DNA of 64,000 nucleotides from Aquaticitalea lipolytica (GCF_014641635.1 NZ_BMIC01000002.1:186001-250000), one strand, 5' to 3'. Shown: positions 18,163-27,931, counted from the stretch's first letter. Program-made: numbers and translations. The notes: generated by a model from the sequence alone, not told the origin.

Positions 18163-18729
18163 TTACTCTTTAACACGTTCTTTATATGTTCCTTTTTCTG
18201 TTTCTATTTTTATTTTATCTCCTTCATTTATAAACAACGGAACATTAACCTCTGCTCCTGTTTCTACAGTTGCTGGTTTTGTAGCATTTGTTGCTGTATT
18301 TCCTTTAATTCCAGGTTCTGTTGCTGTTACCTCTAAAATTACTGTAGCAGGCATTTCAACCGAAAGTGGCATATTGTCTTCAGTATTAATTTGAATAGTA
18401 ACAACTTCGCCTTCTTTCATTAAATCTGGCCTATCTAAAGCAGCTTCAAGTAAGCGTATTTGAGTGTAATCTTCATTATTCATAAAATGGTAATACTCAC
18501 CATCGTTATATAAAAATTGGAACTTATGAGTTTCAACTCTTACATCCTCAATTTTATGACCTGCAGAAAATGTATTGTCTAATACCTTTCCATTTGTTAC
18601 ACTTTTCATTTTTGTTCTTACAAAAGCAGGTCCTTTACCTGGTTTTACATGAAGAAACTCTATAATTTTATAAATATCGTTATTGTATCTTATACATAAT
18701 CCGTTTCTAATATCTGATGTACTTGCCAT
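18163..18729 (-). CDS. efp: Translation elongation factor P
   Basis: 188 residues, three-domain EF-P that rescues ribosomes stalled at polyproline. The tip of the first domain carries VKPGKGPAFVRTK with K32 at the position that is modified or acts unmodified in other bacteria. It has none of the flanking prolines of the rhamnosylated Arg type. Domains II and III are normal, ending in IETEKGTYKERVKE. It lies between lpxA and the second lpxD-like gene, an arrangement that I recall from other flavobacteria. Confidence 0.95.
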   Translation of the reverse strand: MASTSDIRNGLCIRYNNDIYKIIEFLHVKPGKGPAFVRTKMKSVTNGKVLDNTFSAGHKIEDVRVETHKFQFLYNDGEYYHFMNNEDYTQIRLLEAALDRPDLMKEGEVVTIQINTEDNMPLSVEMPATVILEVTATEPGIKGNTATNATKPATVETGAEVNVPLFINEGDKIKIETEKGTYKERVKE

Positions 18730-18752
18730 TATTACTTAGTCGTTTTTTTATA

Positions 18753-19538
18753 TTAATTTGATTTGAAGTATCCTTTCATAATACCTCTGTGTGAATTTTT
18801 GATAAACTGAAGTATTTCGTCGCGCTCTGGAGTTGCTTCCATTTCTGCTTCTATAATTTCTGATGCTTGAGTGTTATTATAATTTTTCTGATATAGAATT
18901 CTATAAATATCTTGAACCTCTCTAATTTTTTCAGTAGTAAAGCCTCTTCTACGTAATCCAACAGAATTAATTCCTACATATGACAAAGGCTCACGTGCTG
19001 CTTTAACAAAAGGTGGAACGTCTTTACGTACTAAAGAACCTCCAGTTACAAAGGCATGGTTTCCTATTGAACAAAACTGATGAACAGCTGTCATACCAGC
19101 CAATACAACATAATCACCAACAGTAATATGTCCAGCAAGTGTACTATTATTTGAGAATATACAATTATTGCCAACAATACAATCGTGAGCAACATGGCAA
19201 TAAGCCATAATTAAACAATTGTCGCCAATTACGGTTTTCATTCTGTCTGTTGTTCCTCTATTAATAGTAACACATTCTCTAATAGTTACATTGTCTCCAA
19301 TAACTGTTAGTGTGTCTTCATCTTTATATTTTAAATCTTGAGGAACTGCCGAAATTACTGAGCCAGGAAAAATATTACAATTTTTTCCAATACGTGCTCC
19401 TTCCATAATAGTAACGTTACTTCCTATCCAGGTACCTTCACCAATGGTTACATTGTTATAAATTGTTGTGAATGGTTCTATTACTACATTTTTTGCAATT
19501 TTAGCTCCAGGATGGACGTATGCTAAAGGTTGATTCAT
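18753..19538 (-). CDS. lpxA: UDP-N-acetylglucosamine acyltransferase
   Basis: 261 residues. Hexapeptide repeats build a left-handed beta-helix (about 4-180), and a C-terminal helical domain (about 190-261) carries GLRRRGFTTEKIREV. The catalytic histidine lies in AYCHVAHDCIVGNN. LpxA transfers a 3-hydroxyacyl chain from ACP to UDP-GlcNAc, the first step of lipid A synthesis. It follows lpxC-fabZ by 92 bp on the same strand. Confidence 0.95.
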   Translation of the reverse strand: MNQPLAYVHPGAKIAKNVVIEPFTTIYNNVTIGEGTWIGSNVTIMEGARIGKNCNIFPGSVISAVPQDLKYKDEDTLTVIGDNVTIRECVTINRGTTDRMKTVIGDNCLIMAYCHVAHDCIVGNNCIFSNNSTLAGHITVGDYVVLAGMTAVHQFCSIGNHAFVTGGSLVRKDVPPFVKAAREPLSYVGINSVGLRRRGFTTEKIREVQDIYRILYQKNYNNTQASEIIEAEMEATPERDEILQFIKNSHRGIMKGYFKSN

Positions 19539-19630
19539 TTTTATAATTTTAATATTGATAATGAAGTAAAAATGTTCTCGCTATGCAATTCATTCTTATT
19601 GATAAAAAAATTGATTTAGCTCGATTCATA

Positions 19631-21037
19631 TTATTTTACTTTTGAGATTTGTGCCATTAATTCAGCTTCTGCGCATAGTTTACCATTAGCATAAGCATAG
19701 CCTTGCATATGACAAATACCACGACGAATTGGCGTGATTAAATCACATTTAAATATTAATGTATCGCCAGGAACTACTTTTTGTTTGAACTTTACATTAT
19801 CAATTTTCATGAAGAATGTTAAATAGTTTTCTGGATCTGGAACTGTACTTAGTACTAAAATACCTCCTGTTTGTGCCATAGCTTCAACAATTAAAACTCC
19901 AGGCATTACAGGTGCTCCAGGGAAATGGCCAGCAAAAAACGGTTCGTTCATTGTGACATTTTTCATTCCTATTACTCCAGTCTCAGTTAATTCAAAAACC
20001 TTATCTAATAGCAAAAATGGCTGTCTGTGTGGCAGCATATCCATAATTTGATTCACATCCATTAATGGTTCTTGATTCAAATCAACATTTGGAACATTAT
20101 TACGTCTTTCATTTTTAATCAACTTAGACATTTTTTTTGCAAATTGAGTATTAATAAAATGTCCTGGTTTATTAGCAATAATTTTACCTCTAATACGAAT
20201 TCCTATTAATGCTAAATCACCAACTACATCTAATAATTTATGTCGTGCAGCTTCGTTTGGATGATGCAAAGTAAGATTATCTAAAATACCATTAGGTTTA
20301 ACTGCAATGGCATCTTTTTTAAAGGCAACTTTAAGTTTTTCCATAGTGTTTGGAGACAATTCCTTATCTACATAAACTATAGCATTATTTAAATCGCCTC
20401 CTTTTATCAATCCATTTTCTAAAAGCATTTCTATTTCATGCAAAAAACTAAATGTTCTGGCATTAGATATATCTTCTTTAAAATCTAATAAATGGTTTAA
20501 CGTTGCGTTTTGAGTTCCTAATACTTTAGTACCAAAATCTACCATTGTAGTAATTTGATACTCTTTTGCAGGCATAACAATAACTTCACTACCAGAATCT
20601 TCATCAGCATATGAAACAACATCTGTTACCACATATTCTTCTCTAAAATCATCTTGTTCTACAACTCCTGCTTTTTCTAACGCTTCAACAAAAAACTTTG
20701 ATGAACCATCCATAATTGGAGGCTCTGAAGCATCTAGTTCGATAATTGCGTTATCTATATCCATTCCTACTAAAGCAGCCAAAACATGCTCAGAGGTTTG
20801 TATAACTACACCGTTTTTTTCAAGGCAAGTGCCTCGTTGAGTGTTGGTAACATAGTTAGCATCTGCTTCTATAGTTGGGCTTCCTTCTAAATCAATTCTT
20901 TTAAAAGCAAAACCAGTGTTTTCAGATGCTGGGCAAAACGTAAGTGTTACATCTTTACCAGTATGCAATCCAACACCTTTTAATGAGACTTTATTTAATA
21001 TAGTCTTTTGTTTAGTATCTGTCTTAACTATTCCCAT
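19631..21037 (-). CDS. lpxC-fabZ: Fused UDP-3-O-acyl-N-acetylglucosamine deacetylase / 3-hydroxyacyl-ACP dehydratase
   Basis: 468 residues. The N-terminal LpxC part (about 1-300) has the Zn ligands in [10 protein letters not shown] and [15 protein letters not shown]. The C-terminal FabZ part (about 325-468) has the hot-dog motif [13 protein letters not shown] and [19 protein letters not shown]. LpxC performs the committed step of lipid A synthesis and FabZ dehydrates 3-hydroxyacyl-ACP, the same pool that LpxA and LpxD draw on. The fusion is normal in Bacteroidota. The start overlaps lpxD by 14 bp. Confidence 0.96.
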   Translation of the reverse strand: MGIVKTDTKQKTILNKVSLKGVGLHTGKDVTLTFCPASENTGFAFKRIDLEGSPTIEADANYVTNTQRGTCLEKNGVVIQTSEHVLAALVGMDIDNAIIELDASEPPIMDGSSKFFVEALEKAGVVEQDDFREEYVVTDVVSYADEDSGSEVIVMPAKEYQITTMVDFGTKVLGTQNATLNHLLDFKEDISNARTFSFLHEIEMLLENGLIKGGDLNNAIVYVDKELSPNTMEKLKVAFKKDAIAVKPNGILDNLTLHHPNEAARHKLLDVVGDLALIGIRIRGKIIANKPGHFINTQFAKKMSKLIKNERRNNVPNVDLNQEPLMDVNQIMDMLPHRQPFLLLDKVFELTETGVIGMKNVTMNEPFFAGHFPGAPVMPGVLIVEAMAQTGGILVLSTVPDPENYLTFFMKIDNVKFKQKVVPGDTLIFKCDLITPIRRGICHMQGYAYANGKLCAEAELMAQISKVK

Positions 21038-22052
21038 TTACTTTTTTATCAATTTCATTAATTTCTTTCATGATTTTAGGCAGATTTTTAAAGTACACAT
21101 AAGACTTGTTGAAATCTCCATAACCAAACGCTGGAGAGCCTTGCAATACTTCGTCGTCTTTAATATTTCTACCTATTCCTGATTGTGCTTGTATTTTTAC
21201 ATTATTACCAATTGTAATATGCCCAACAATACCTACTTGTCCTCCAATTTGGCAATTTTCACCAATTTTAGTTGAACCTGCTACACCTGTTTGAGCTGCT
21301 ATAACTGTATTTTTACCAATCTCAACATTGTGTGCTATTTGTATTTGGTTATCTAGCTTTACTCCTCTTCTAATAATTGTTGAGCCTAATGTGGCTCTAT
21401 CAATTGTTGTTGCTGCACCAATATCAACAAAATCTTCAAGAATAACGTTTCCTATTTGTGGAACTTTGCTATACTCTCCTTTTTCATCTGGAACAAAACC
21501 AAATCCGTCTGCACCAATAATAGCTCCCGAATTCACCACACAATTTTTACCTATAATACAGTCTGAATATACTTTTGCACCTGCAAAAAGTATAGTATTA
21601 TCATCAATTGCTACATTGTCACCAATATAACAATTAGGAAAAATTTTAACATTCTCACCAATGCTTACATTCTCTCCAATATATGTAAATGCTCCAATAT
21701 ATATATTATCGCCATGTTTTGACGATTTAGCTATAAATGAAGGTTGCTCAATTCCTGATTTGTTTAGCTTTATTTGGTTGTAATATTCTAACAATTTAGA
21801 AAAAGCTTTATAAGCGTCTTCAACCTTAATAAGAGTTGTAGATATATTATTTTCAGGCTCAAAATTTTTATTAACTATTGTTATTGATGCCTTAGTTGAA
21901 TATATAAACGGCTTATACTTAGGGTTAGCCAAAAAGGTTAAAGAACCTTCTGTTCCCTCTTCAATTTTAGAAAGATTAGAAACTTCAACATCTGGATTAC
22001 CAACAATGTCGCCTTCTAAAATTCCTGCTATTTGTGTTGCTGTAAATTTCAT
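21024..22052 (-). CDS. lpxD: UDP-3-O-(3-hydroxyacyl)glucosamine N-acyltransferase
   Basis: 342 residues from [10 protein letters not shown]; an ATG three codons upstream is possible but unlikely. The N-terminal uridine-binding domain (about 1-100) is followed by hexapeptide repeats. Family signatures are [31 protein letters not shown] and [14 protein letters not shown] with the catalytic His. LpxD adds the second 3-hydroxyacyl chain in lipid A synthesis. It heads the lpxD / lpxC-fabZ / lpxA run and overlaps lpxC by 14 bp. This is the canonical copy. Confidence 0.95.
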   Translation of the reverse strand: MKFTATQIAGILEGDIVGNPDVEVSNLSKIEEGTEGSLTFLANPKYKPFIYSTKASITIVNKNFEPENNISTTLIKVEDAYKAFSKLLEYYNQIKLNKSGIEQPSFIAKSSKHGDNIYIGAFTYIGENVSIGENVKIFPNCYIGDNVAIDDNTILFAGAKVYSDCIIGKNCVVNSGAIIGADGFGFVPDEKGEYSKVPQIGNVILEDFVDIGAATTIDRATLGSTIIRRGVKLDNQIQIAHNVEIGKNTVIAAQTGVAGSTKIGENCQIGGQVGIVGHITIGNNVKIQAQSGIGRNIKDDEVLQGSPAFGYGDFNKSYVYFKNLPKIMKEINEIDKKVNGNS

Positions 22053-22077
22053 TAAGAGCAAAAATAGAAAAAATGTA

Positions 22078-23307
22078 TCACATTTTATCTTTAGGATAGC
22101 ATATATAATATTTTGTTACTGTTTTAGAAAGCGCTTTTAAGTTCAACTGATCTGAAGCTTTTACAATATCTTCTATTTTTCCTGTTTTGAGTAATATGTT
22201 TATATGCTGATTTTTAAGTTGATATGCTTGGTTAGAAATATCTCCCATAAACACAAAGTAATCTGCCTCATGTTTAGTTATTTTATACTTATTAATTAAA
22301 GCTTCAGTATGTTTTTGGAGTTCTTCTTTTTTAATCTTCTTATTTTTTAATTTGATTTTTAATAAATCTCTATTAATTATCATATCTGATAAATTTCGAA
22401 GTACAAAATCTTCATGAGTTTGCCATTCTTTCATTGCCGAAATAATATCATAATCATCTAATTTTGAGAATATTTCAAGTGTATCGTCATTAAAATTATC
22501 TAAACTTACTTCATTATTTAAAAAGTAACTTAATGCTCTACTCGCTTTCAATTCAACACCATTATTAACAAGCTCTTTTGCTCTTTTTAGCATCCGTGTT
22601 AATAATTGCTCAGCAACCAAACTTGTTTTGTGTAAATATACTTGCCAATACATTAATCGTCTTGCCACCAAAAATTTCTCAACACTATAAATCCCTTTTT
22701 CTTCTATAACTAATTCATCATCAACAACATTAAGCATCGTGATAATTCGCTCGCTGTTAATGTTTCCTTCTGCTACTCCAGTATAAAAACTATCACGTTT
22801 TAAATAGTCTGCTCTATCCATATCTAATTGACTTGATATTAGCTGACACATAAACTTACGATGATATTCTCCTTTAAAAATTTGAATAGAAAGCGTTAAA
22901 CTTGAGTTAAATTCGGCATTCAATTTCTCCATAAAACGAAGCGAAATAGCCTCATGAGATACTCCATTTACTATACTATGTTCCATGGCGTGACTAAATG
23001 GACCATGACCAATATCGTGTAACAAAATTGCAATATAAAGTGCATTTTCTTCATCTTCAGATATGCTAACTCCTTTAAAACGAAGCACATTGACAGCTTT
23101 TTGCATTAAATGCATACAACCAAGCGCATGATGAAAACGAGTGTGATGTGCACCAGGATACACTAGATAAGACATTCCCATTTGTGAAATTCTGCGTAAT
23201 CTTTGAAAGTAACGATGTTCAATCAAATCAAAAATTAAGGCATTAGGAATAGTAATAAATCCGTAAATTGGGTCGTTAAATATCTTGAGTTTGTTACTTG
23301 TCTTCAA
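22078..23307 (-). CDS. HD domain phosphohydrolase
   Basis: 409 residues. It starts with [14 protein letters not shown] and [14 protein letters not shown], then [13 protein letters not shown] and the metal-binding [18 protein letters not shown]. These are the motifs of the dGTPase/SAMHD1-like HD group (YwfO type). Members hydrolyse nucleoside triphosphates or related phosphates; the substrate here is not known. It is 25 bp upstream of lpxD on the same strand and diverges from porX across 36 bp, an organisation seen in other flavobacteria. Confidence 0.9.
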   Translation of the reverse strand: MKTSNKLKIFNDPIYGFITIPNALIFDLIEHRYFQRLRRISQMGMSYLVYPGAHHTRFHHALGCMHLMQKAVNVLRFKGVSISEDEENALYIAILLHDIGHGPFSHAMEHSIVNGVSHEAISLRFMEKLNAEFNSSLTLSIQIFKGEYHRKFMCQLISSQLDMDRADYLKRDSFYTGVAEGNINSERIITMLNVVDDELVIEEKGIYSVEKFLVARRLMYWQVYLHKTSLVAEQLLTRMLKRAKELVNNGVELKASRALSYFLNNEVSLDNFNDDTLEIFSKLDDYDIISAMKEWQTHEDFVLRNLSDMIINRDLLKIKLKNKKIKKEELQKHTEALINKYKITKHEADYFVFMGDISNQAYQLKNQHINILLKTGKIEDIVKASDQLNLKALSKTVTKYYICYPKDKM

Positions 23308-23343
23308 ACTTTAAACGTTTACATTAATTTTAAACAAATATAC

Positions 23344-24897
23344 ATGAACACTATAAATATTCTTTGGGTTGACGATGAAATTGATTTATTAAAGCCTCAT
23401 ATTCTCTTTTTAGAGCAAAAACAATATAAGGTAACAACTTGTAAAAGTGGCACCGAAGCTCTTGAAATTATTAATGATACAAATTTTGATATTGTTTTTC
23501 TAGATGAGAATATGCCTGGGCTTACAGGTTTAGAAACATTAAACGAAATTAAAGAAAAACGCGCCAACCTTCCTATAGTAATGATTACTAAGAGTGAAGA
23601 AGAATATATTATGGAAGAAGCAATTGGTAATAAAATTGCCGATTATTTGATAAAACCTGTAAATCCTAATCAGATTTTATTGAGTTTAAAGAAAAATTTA
23701 GATCATTCCAGATTAGTTTCTGAAAAAACAACCTCTAACTATCAGCAAGAATTCAGAAAAATAGCAATGGATTTAGCTATGGTAAATAGCTATGAAGAAT
23801 GGGTAGATTTATATCAAAAACTTATTTACTGGGAATTACAACTTGAAGATATTGAAGATGTTGGAATGACTGAGATATTAGAATCTCAAAAAAATGAAGC
23901 TAATCTTCAGTTTGGTAAATTTATAGAAAAAGTTTACCCAAAATGGTTTAATGGAAATGAAGATGCACCAACAATGTCGCACACTTTATTTAAAGATAAG
24001 ATTGTACCAGAGATAAGTGATAAACAACCAACAATACTAGTTGTTATTGATAATTTGCGTTACGATCAGTGGAAAGCTTTTGAACCCATAGTTAATAATT
24101 ACTATAAAAAAACTTCTGAATCTGCTTTTTATAGTATTTTACCAACTGCTACACAATATGCTCGTAATGCTATTTTTTCAGGATTAATGCCAAGTGATAT
24201 GGAAAAGCTATTTCCACAATACTGGAAAAATGATACAGATGATGGCGGAAAAAATTTACATGAAGAAGATTTTTTAAACACACAATTGAAACGTTTAGGG
24301 CTTCAAAATTTAAAAACTGAATATCATAAAATAACAAACCTGAAATCAGGAAAAAAACTAGTAGAAAACTTCAAATCTCTTAAAAATAACGATTTAACTG
24401 TTGTTGTATATAATTTTGTTGATATGCTATCTCACTCTAAAACAGAAATGGAAGTTGTTAAAGAATTGGCGTCTAATGACAAAGCATACAGATCGTTAAC
24501 AGTTAGCTGGTTTAAAAATTCGCCATTACTTGAAATGATTCAACAAGCACAGCAATTAGGGTTTAAACTAATTCTTACTACAGATCATGGTACTATTAAT
24601 GTAAAAAACCCTTCAAAAGTTATTGGCGACAGAGACACAAGCTTAAACCTGCGTTACAAAACAGGACGTAGCCTAACTTATGAAGATAAAGATGTTGTGG
24701 TAGCAAAAGACCCTAAAGCTATTCATTTACCTTCAATAACTATGAGTAGCTCATTTATTTTCGCAAAAGGAGACATGTTTTTAGCTTACCCAAATAACTT
24801 TAATCATTATGTAAGTTACTACAGAAACACTTATCAGCATGGAGGTGTTTCATTAGAAGAAATGATTATTCCATTTGTGGTCATGAATCCTAAATAA
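23344..24897 (+). CDS. porX: PorX-type response regulator with PglZ domain
   Basis: 517 residues. An N-terminal receiver domain (1-120) has the acidic pair D10/D11, phosphoacceptor D54 in VFLDENMPGL and K104 in LIKPVNP. A linker is followed by a PglZ-type alkaline-phosphatase-fold domain (about 205-517) with VVIDNLRYDQW, TATQYARNAIFSGLMP, TTDHGTI and QHGGVSLEEMIIPF. In Porphyromonas PorX works with the PorY kinase to control type IX secretion genes, and its PglZ domain acts on cyclic oligonucleotides. This fits the T9SS cargo protein encoded at 27932-31429. Confidence 0.93.
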   Translation: MNTINILWVDDEIDLLKPHILFLEQKQYKVTTCKSGTEALEIINDTNFDIVFLDENMPGLTGLETLNEIKEKRANLPIVMITKSEEEYIMEEAIGNKIADYLIKPVNPNQILLSLKKNLDHSRLVSEKTTSNYQQEFRKIAMDLAMVNSYEEWVDLYQKLIYWELQLEDIEDVGMTEILESQKNEANLQFGKFIEKVYPKWFNGNEDAPTMSHTLFKDKIVPEISDKQPTILVVIDNLRYDQWKAFEPIVNNYYKKTSESAFYSILPTATQYARNAIFSGLMPSDMEKLFPQYWKNDTDDGGKNLHEEDFLNTQLKRLGLQNLKTEYHKITNLKSGKKLVENFKSLKNNDLTVVVYNFVDMLSHSKTEMEVVKELASNDKAYRSLTVSWFKNSPLLEMIQQAQQLGFKLILTTDHGTINVKNPSKVIGDRDTSLNLRYKTGRSLTYEDKDVVVAKDPKAIHLPSITMSSSFIFAKGDMFLAYPNNFNHYVSYYRNTYQHGGVSLEEMIIPFVVMNPK

Positions 24898-24984
24898 TAT
24901 CCTTGTAATGCAAAAAAATCCGACGAAATACATATTTTTCTAGTTTTTCTCATTTTTTATTCCTATAATTGCTGTTCAAAACTT

Positions 24985-24992
24985 TATTTTTG
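24985..24992 (+). promoter_or_regulatory. Possible -7 box upstream of tsaE
   Basis: TATTTTTG matches TAnnTTTG exactly and ends 10 nt before the tsaE ATG. A TTG at 24969-24971 is present but the spacing is too short for a good -33 element, so support is partial. The porX-tsaE gap is 105 bp, enough for a separate promoter. Confidence 0.35.
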
Positions 24993-25002
24993 AATAGCTT
25001 TT

Positions 25003-25458
25003 ATGGAAATAACCTACAACATACAAGACATAACTACAGTTGCTGAAGCAGTTATAAAACAATTGACTTCTAAAACTATTTTAATGTATGGAGATATGGG
25101 AGTTGGTAAAACTACATTTATAAAATCATTTGTTAAAGCTTTAAAAAGTGATGACGATGTTACAAGTCCAACGTTTTCAATTGTGAACGAATATGTAACA
25201 CCTTCTGATAAAGTTTTTCATTTTGATTTATACAGAATTAAAGATGAAAATGAAGCATTACAATTTGGTATTGAAGATTATTTGTATTCTAATAATTGGA
25301 TTATCATAGAATGGCCAGATAGAATAGAAAATTTATATCCAAATAATGCAAATACAATCACTATTACCCAAAATAAAGATAACTCAAGAACCCTCAAATT
25401 GAGCCATAATATAAGTTTAACCCAACAAAATGCTATAAAACTGCAAAAAACAGAGTAA
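25003..25458 (+). CDS. tsaE: tRNA threonylcarbamoyladenosine synthesis ATPase
   Basis: 151 residues with the P-loop GDMGVGKTT (residues 30-38), SPTFSIVNEY and FHFDLYRI, all diagnostic of TsaE. It is the ATPase of the TsaB-TsaD-TsaE complex that makes t6A37 in ANN-decoding tRNAs. The C-terminal tail is somewhat long and basic. A -7-like TATTTTTG at 24985-24992 lies just before the start codon. Confidence 0.95.
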   Translation: MEITYNIQDITTVAEAVIKQLTSKTILMYGDMGVGKTTFIKSFVKALKSDDDVTSPTFSIVNEYVTPSDKVFHFDLYRIKDENEALQFGIEDYLYSNNWIIIEWPDRIENLYPNNANTITITQNKDNSRTLKLSHNISLTQQNAIKLQKTE

Positions 25459-25494
25459 AAAAATAACCTGAAACCATAGAGTATTCCTAAAGAG

Positions 25495-25509
25495 TACGGT
25501 AAAACCGTA
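25495..25509. promoter_or_regulatory. Perfect inverted repeat, possible regulator-binding site
   Basis: TACGGT-AAA-ACCGTA, a 6-bp perfect inverted repeat with a 3-nt centre. It is GC-rich against an AT-rich intergenic background and lies about 67 bp upstream of an exact -7 box (25576-25583). It has no downstream T-run, so it is a poor terminator and more like a protein-binding dyad for the peptide/membrane-protein operon. Confidence 0.4.
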
Positions 25510-25575
25510 ACGTTCTTGTGGATTTAATGATTGTTTTTAACATTTGCTTATAATATATATAGTAGCTAATGATGT

Positions 25576-25583
25576 TATATTTG
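25576..25583 (+). promoter_or_regulatory. -7 promoter box for small peptide and membrane protein genes
   Basis: TATATTTG, an exact match to the Bacteroidota -7 consensus TAnnTTTG, ends 31 bp before the small ORF at 25615. No TTG lies at the preferred -33 spacing; a TTTG at 25543-25546 is too far away. This is compatible with a promoter that depends on an activator. Confidence 0.5.
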
Positions 25584-25614
25584 AACAAATTAATTAATTA
25601 AATCCCTTGAAATT

Positions 25615-25758
25615 ATGAAAACTAAAAAGTACATCATCGCGATTGCATTATTTGGTGGAATGTTATTTGCAGCAGAAGCTACAAATTTAATTGACCTAAA
25701 TGATCAAACAACAACACAAATTGACAGAGAAAAGTTCAAAGTACCAACGCACGGTTAA
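25615..25758 (+). CDS. Small signal-peptide-bearing protein, 47 aa
   Basis: A 47-codon frame not long enough for routine gene callers. It begins MKTKKYIIAIALFGGMLFAA, a textbook Sec signal peptide, followed by a short polar tail ending REKFKVPTHG. The mature part would be only ~25 residues. A -7 promoter box sits 31 bp upstream. Its last 59 bp are shared, in a different frame, with the start of the membrane protein gene at 25700, suggesting translational coupling. Function is unknown; a secreted peptide or a leader are both possible. Confidence 0.55.
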   Translation: MKTKKYIIAIALFGGMLFAAEATNLIDLNDQTTTQIDREKFKVPTHG

Positions 25759-26254
25759 GAACTTAGGTAGAAGAAACTTAATTGTTGGAAGTATAATTGC
25801 AACATTTATAGCTACTTCTCCGTATTTGTTTTATTTATACGAAAGTGTTCCACAAACGCAAGTTTGGAACACTTTTTTGTTTACATATGATAGTCAAGGT
25901 TGGGGAGATGCTAATTTATCAATGTGGATACTAACAGGAAAAGCAATTCCACTAATTTTTTTATTAATTTGGTTTTTTACCTGCCGACATTGGTGGTATC
26001 ATACATTGTTAGTTCCAATCTCAATGTACATATATCAAATTATTACTTTATTTAATGAAGACATATTTAAGGTTGATGAGTTTCAATTAATTTATCTTGT
26101 TCCAGTGATGGCAATTATTGTCCCTTCAATTTATCTAATTAGAGCACAAATGTTTAGTAAGTTAAATGATGCTGATAAATCTTTACAAGAGCTTGAAGAT
26201 GAATTCAGAATTAAACCAACAGGACTTTGGGGGAAAATTAGGCAGTATTTTTAA
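25700..26254 (+). CDS. Multi-pass membrane protein, unknown function
   Basis: 184 residues. A basic N-terminus (KKxx-rich, GRRN at ~23-26) is followed by four candidate membrane segments (about 28-48, 78-95, 101-116 and 130-148) and an acidic cytosolic tail (ELEDEFRIKPTGLWGK). The start at 25700 overlaps the 47-codon gene by 59 bp. No alternative ATG lies in the first part of the frame, though a TTG at 25721 is possible. The family is not recognised. It is probably co-expressed with the small secreted peptide. Confidence 0.7.
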   Translation: MIKQQHKLTEKSSKYQRTVKNLGRRNLIVGSIIATFIATSPYLFYLYESVPQTQVWNTFLFTYDSQGWGDANLSMWILTGKAIPLIFLLIWFFTCRHWWYHTLLVPISMYIYQIITLFNEDIFKVDEFQLIYLVPVMAIIVPSIYLIRAQMFSKLNDADKSLQELEDEFRIKPTGLWGKIRQYF

Positions 26255-26316
26255 TCATCAATCATAAACATTAATTAAATAATTATTTGTAATTTGAGTT
26301 TTCAATTTAAACTTAA

Positions 26317-27516
26317 ATGAGCAAACAATTATCACCATTCACCAAAGCACAATTACTTCCTCAAGAAGAAACTCTAGAAGTTTACAAAAAGAAAGGCGAC
26401 TTATTTATTGGGATTCCTAAAGAAACCTATTTTCAAGAAAAACGTGTTTGCCTAACTCCAGATGCTGTATCCGCATTAGTATCTAATGGACATAGAGTTA
26501 TGATTGAATCTGGTGCTGGTGAAGGCGCAAATTTTAAAGACAAAAACTATAGTGAAGCTGGCGCAGAAGTTACAAAAGATACTGCAAAAGTTTACTCTTG
26601 CCCTATTATATTAAAAGTTGAGCCACCTTCTCTTGATGAGATTCAACTCATAAATCCGCAGACATTACTAATTTCTGCACTTCAATTAAAAACTCAAAAC
26701 AAAAAATATTTTGAAGCATTAGCCTCCAAAAGGATTACTGCTTTAGCTTTTGAATTTATAAAAGATGAAGATGGTGCTTATCCTGCAGTCAGAGCTTTAA
26801 GTGAAATTGCTGGAACTGCTTCAATATTAATTGCATCAGAGTTATTATCTAATGTAAATGGAGGTAATGGGCTTATGTTTGGAAACATTAGCGGAGTTCC
26901 TCCAACAGAAGTTGTAATTATTGGAGCTGGTACTGTTGGCGAATTTGCAGCACGCTCTGCTATTGGTTTAGGTGCAAACGTAAAAATATTTGATAATTCA
27001 ATTACCAAGCTACGTAGTGTTCAATCTAACCTTGGACAAACATTATACACTTCTACTTTACAACCAAAAAATCTTGTAAAAGCTTTAAAACGTTGTGATG
27101 TAGCCATTGGAGCTGTAAGAGGTTTAAACAGAGCTCCAATTGTTGTTACTGAAGCCATGGTCAATACCATGAAGTCTGGTGCAGTAATTATAGATGTTAG
27201 TATTGATATGGGCGGATGTTTCGAAACAAGTGAAATTACCAGTCATGATCATCCTACTTTTGAACATAATGGCATTATACATTATTGTGTTCCTAACATT
27301 CCTGCAAGATATTCTCGTTCAGCCTCAGTATCAATAAGTAACATATTTACGCCTTATCTTTTAAATATTGCAGAAAATGGTGGAATAGAAAATGCGCTTC
27401 GTTTTGACAGAGGTTTAAAAAATGGGTTGTACTTTTACCACGGAATTTTAACAAATAAATCTGTTGCAGATTGGTTTGATTTAAAATTTAGTGATGTCAA
27501 CCTATTAATTTTTTAA
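26317..27516 (+). CDS. ald: Alanine dehydrogenase
   Basis: 399 residues. The N-terminal substrate domain has IGIPKETYFQEKRVCLTPDAV, with the conserved Lys and Arg contacts, and ESGAGEGANF. The NAD-binding Rossmann fold has VVIIGAGTVGEFAARSA. VIIDVSIDMGGCFETSE and YCVPNIPARYSRSAS complete the family pattern. Ald interconverts L-alanine and pyruvate/ammonia with NAD. The N-terminus is ~27 residues longer than the shortest bacterial Ald; this longer form is usual in flavobacteria. It is followed after 5 bp by the DUF4258 gene. Confidence 0.92.
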   Translation: MSKQLSPFTKAQLLPQEETLEVYKKKGDLFIGIPKETYFQEKRVCLTPDAVSALVSNGHRVMIESGAGEGANFKDKNYSEAGAEVTKDTAKVYSCPIILKVEPPSLDEIQLINPQTLLISALQLKTQNKKYFEALASKRITALAFEFIKDEDGAYPAVRALSEIAGTASILIASELLSNVNGGNGLMFGNISGVPPTEVVIIGAGTVGEFAARSAIGLGANVKIFDNSITKLRSVQSNLGQTLYTSTLQPKNLVKALKRCDVAIGAVRGLNRAPIVVTEAMVNTMKSGAVIIDVSIDMGGCFETSEITSHDHPTFEHNGIIHYCVPNIPARYSRSASVSISNIFTPYLLNIAENGGIENALRFDRGLKNGLYFYHGILTNKSVADWFDLKFSDVNLLIF

Positions 27517-27521
27517 TTGAA

Positions 27522-27896
27522 ATGAAATTTATTCATCGTTTAGGCTATTATCTTGGTGGCTTTTCTATTGGACTTATTCTTTTAGCTTTTTTTCTTCAAG
27601 GTAAAAAAACATCTTGTGACTATGGTCCAAATGCAAGAACAACAAAAAATATAGCAAACAAAAAGAAACACTATTCAGGCGAAGCACAATTGATAATGCA
27701 AAAACATCAATTAGACACTTTAACCGTTTCTAATATTATTAGATATGGAAATGTTGATTTTTCTAATAGCGATACTAAATCTGAAGGATGTAAGGTTTAT
27801 TTAATTGAAAACACCTATAAAGACCAAGAAGTTATATTAAGTGTTGAAAATTGTGATAGCATAGCGACTGTAAAAACTATAGCTTTTAAACAATAA
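27522..27896 (+). CDS. DUF4258 domain protein with N-terminal membrane anchor
   Basis: 124 residues. A membrane segment or uncleaved signal lies at about 7-24 (LGYYLGGFSIGLILLAFFL). A DUF4258-like fold follows, with the conserved CDYGPNART, IIRYGNVDFSNSDTKSEGCKVYLIE and a final hydrophobic strand. DUF4258 has no known activity. Its position immediately after ald is repeated in other flavobacteria as far as I recall. A hairpin terminator overlaps the stop codon. Confidence 0.75.
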   Translation: MKFIHRLGYYLGGFSIGLILLAFFLQGKKTSCDYGPNARTTKNIANKKKHYSGEAQLIMQKHQLDTLTVSNIIRYGNVDFSNSDTKSEGCKVYLIENTYKDQEVILSVENCDSIATVKTIAFKQ

Positions 27897-27918
27897 ACTC
27901 GGCCAAAGACCGAGTTTA
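27894..27918. terminator. Hairpin terminator between DUF4258 gene and T9SS protein gene
   Basis: A 9-bp stem TAAACTCGG / CCGAGTTTA with a 7-nt loop (arms 27894-27902 and 27910-27918), overlapping the TAA of the DUF4258 gene and lying 14 bp from the stop of the convergent gene. T-rich flanks follow on both strands, so it may work for both genes. Confidence 0.7.
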
Positions 27919-27931
27919 TTACTTAATTTTT

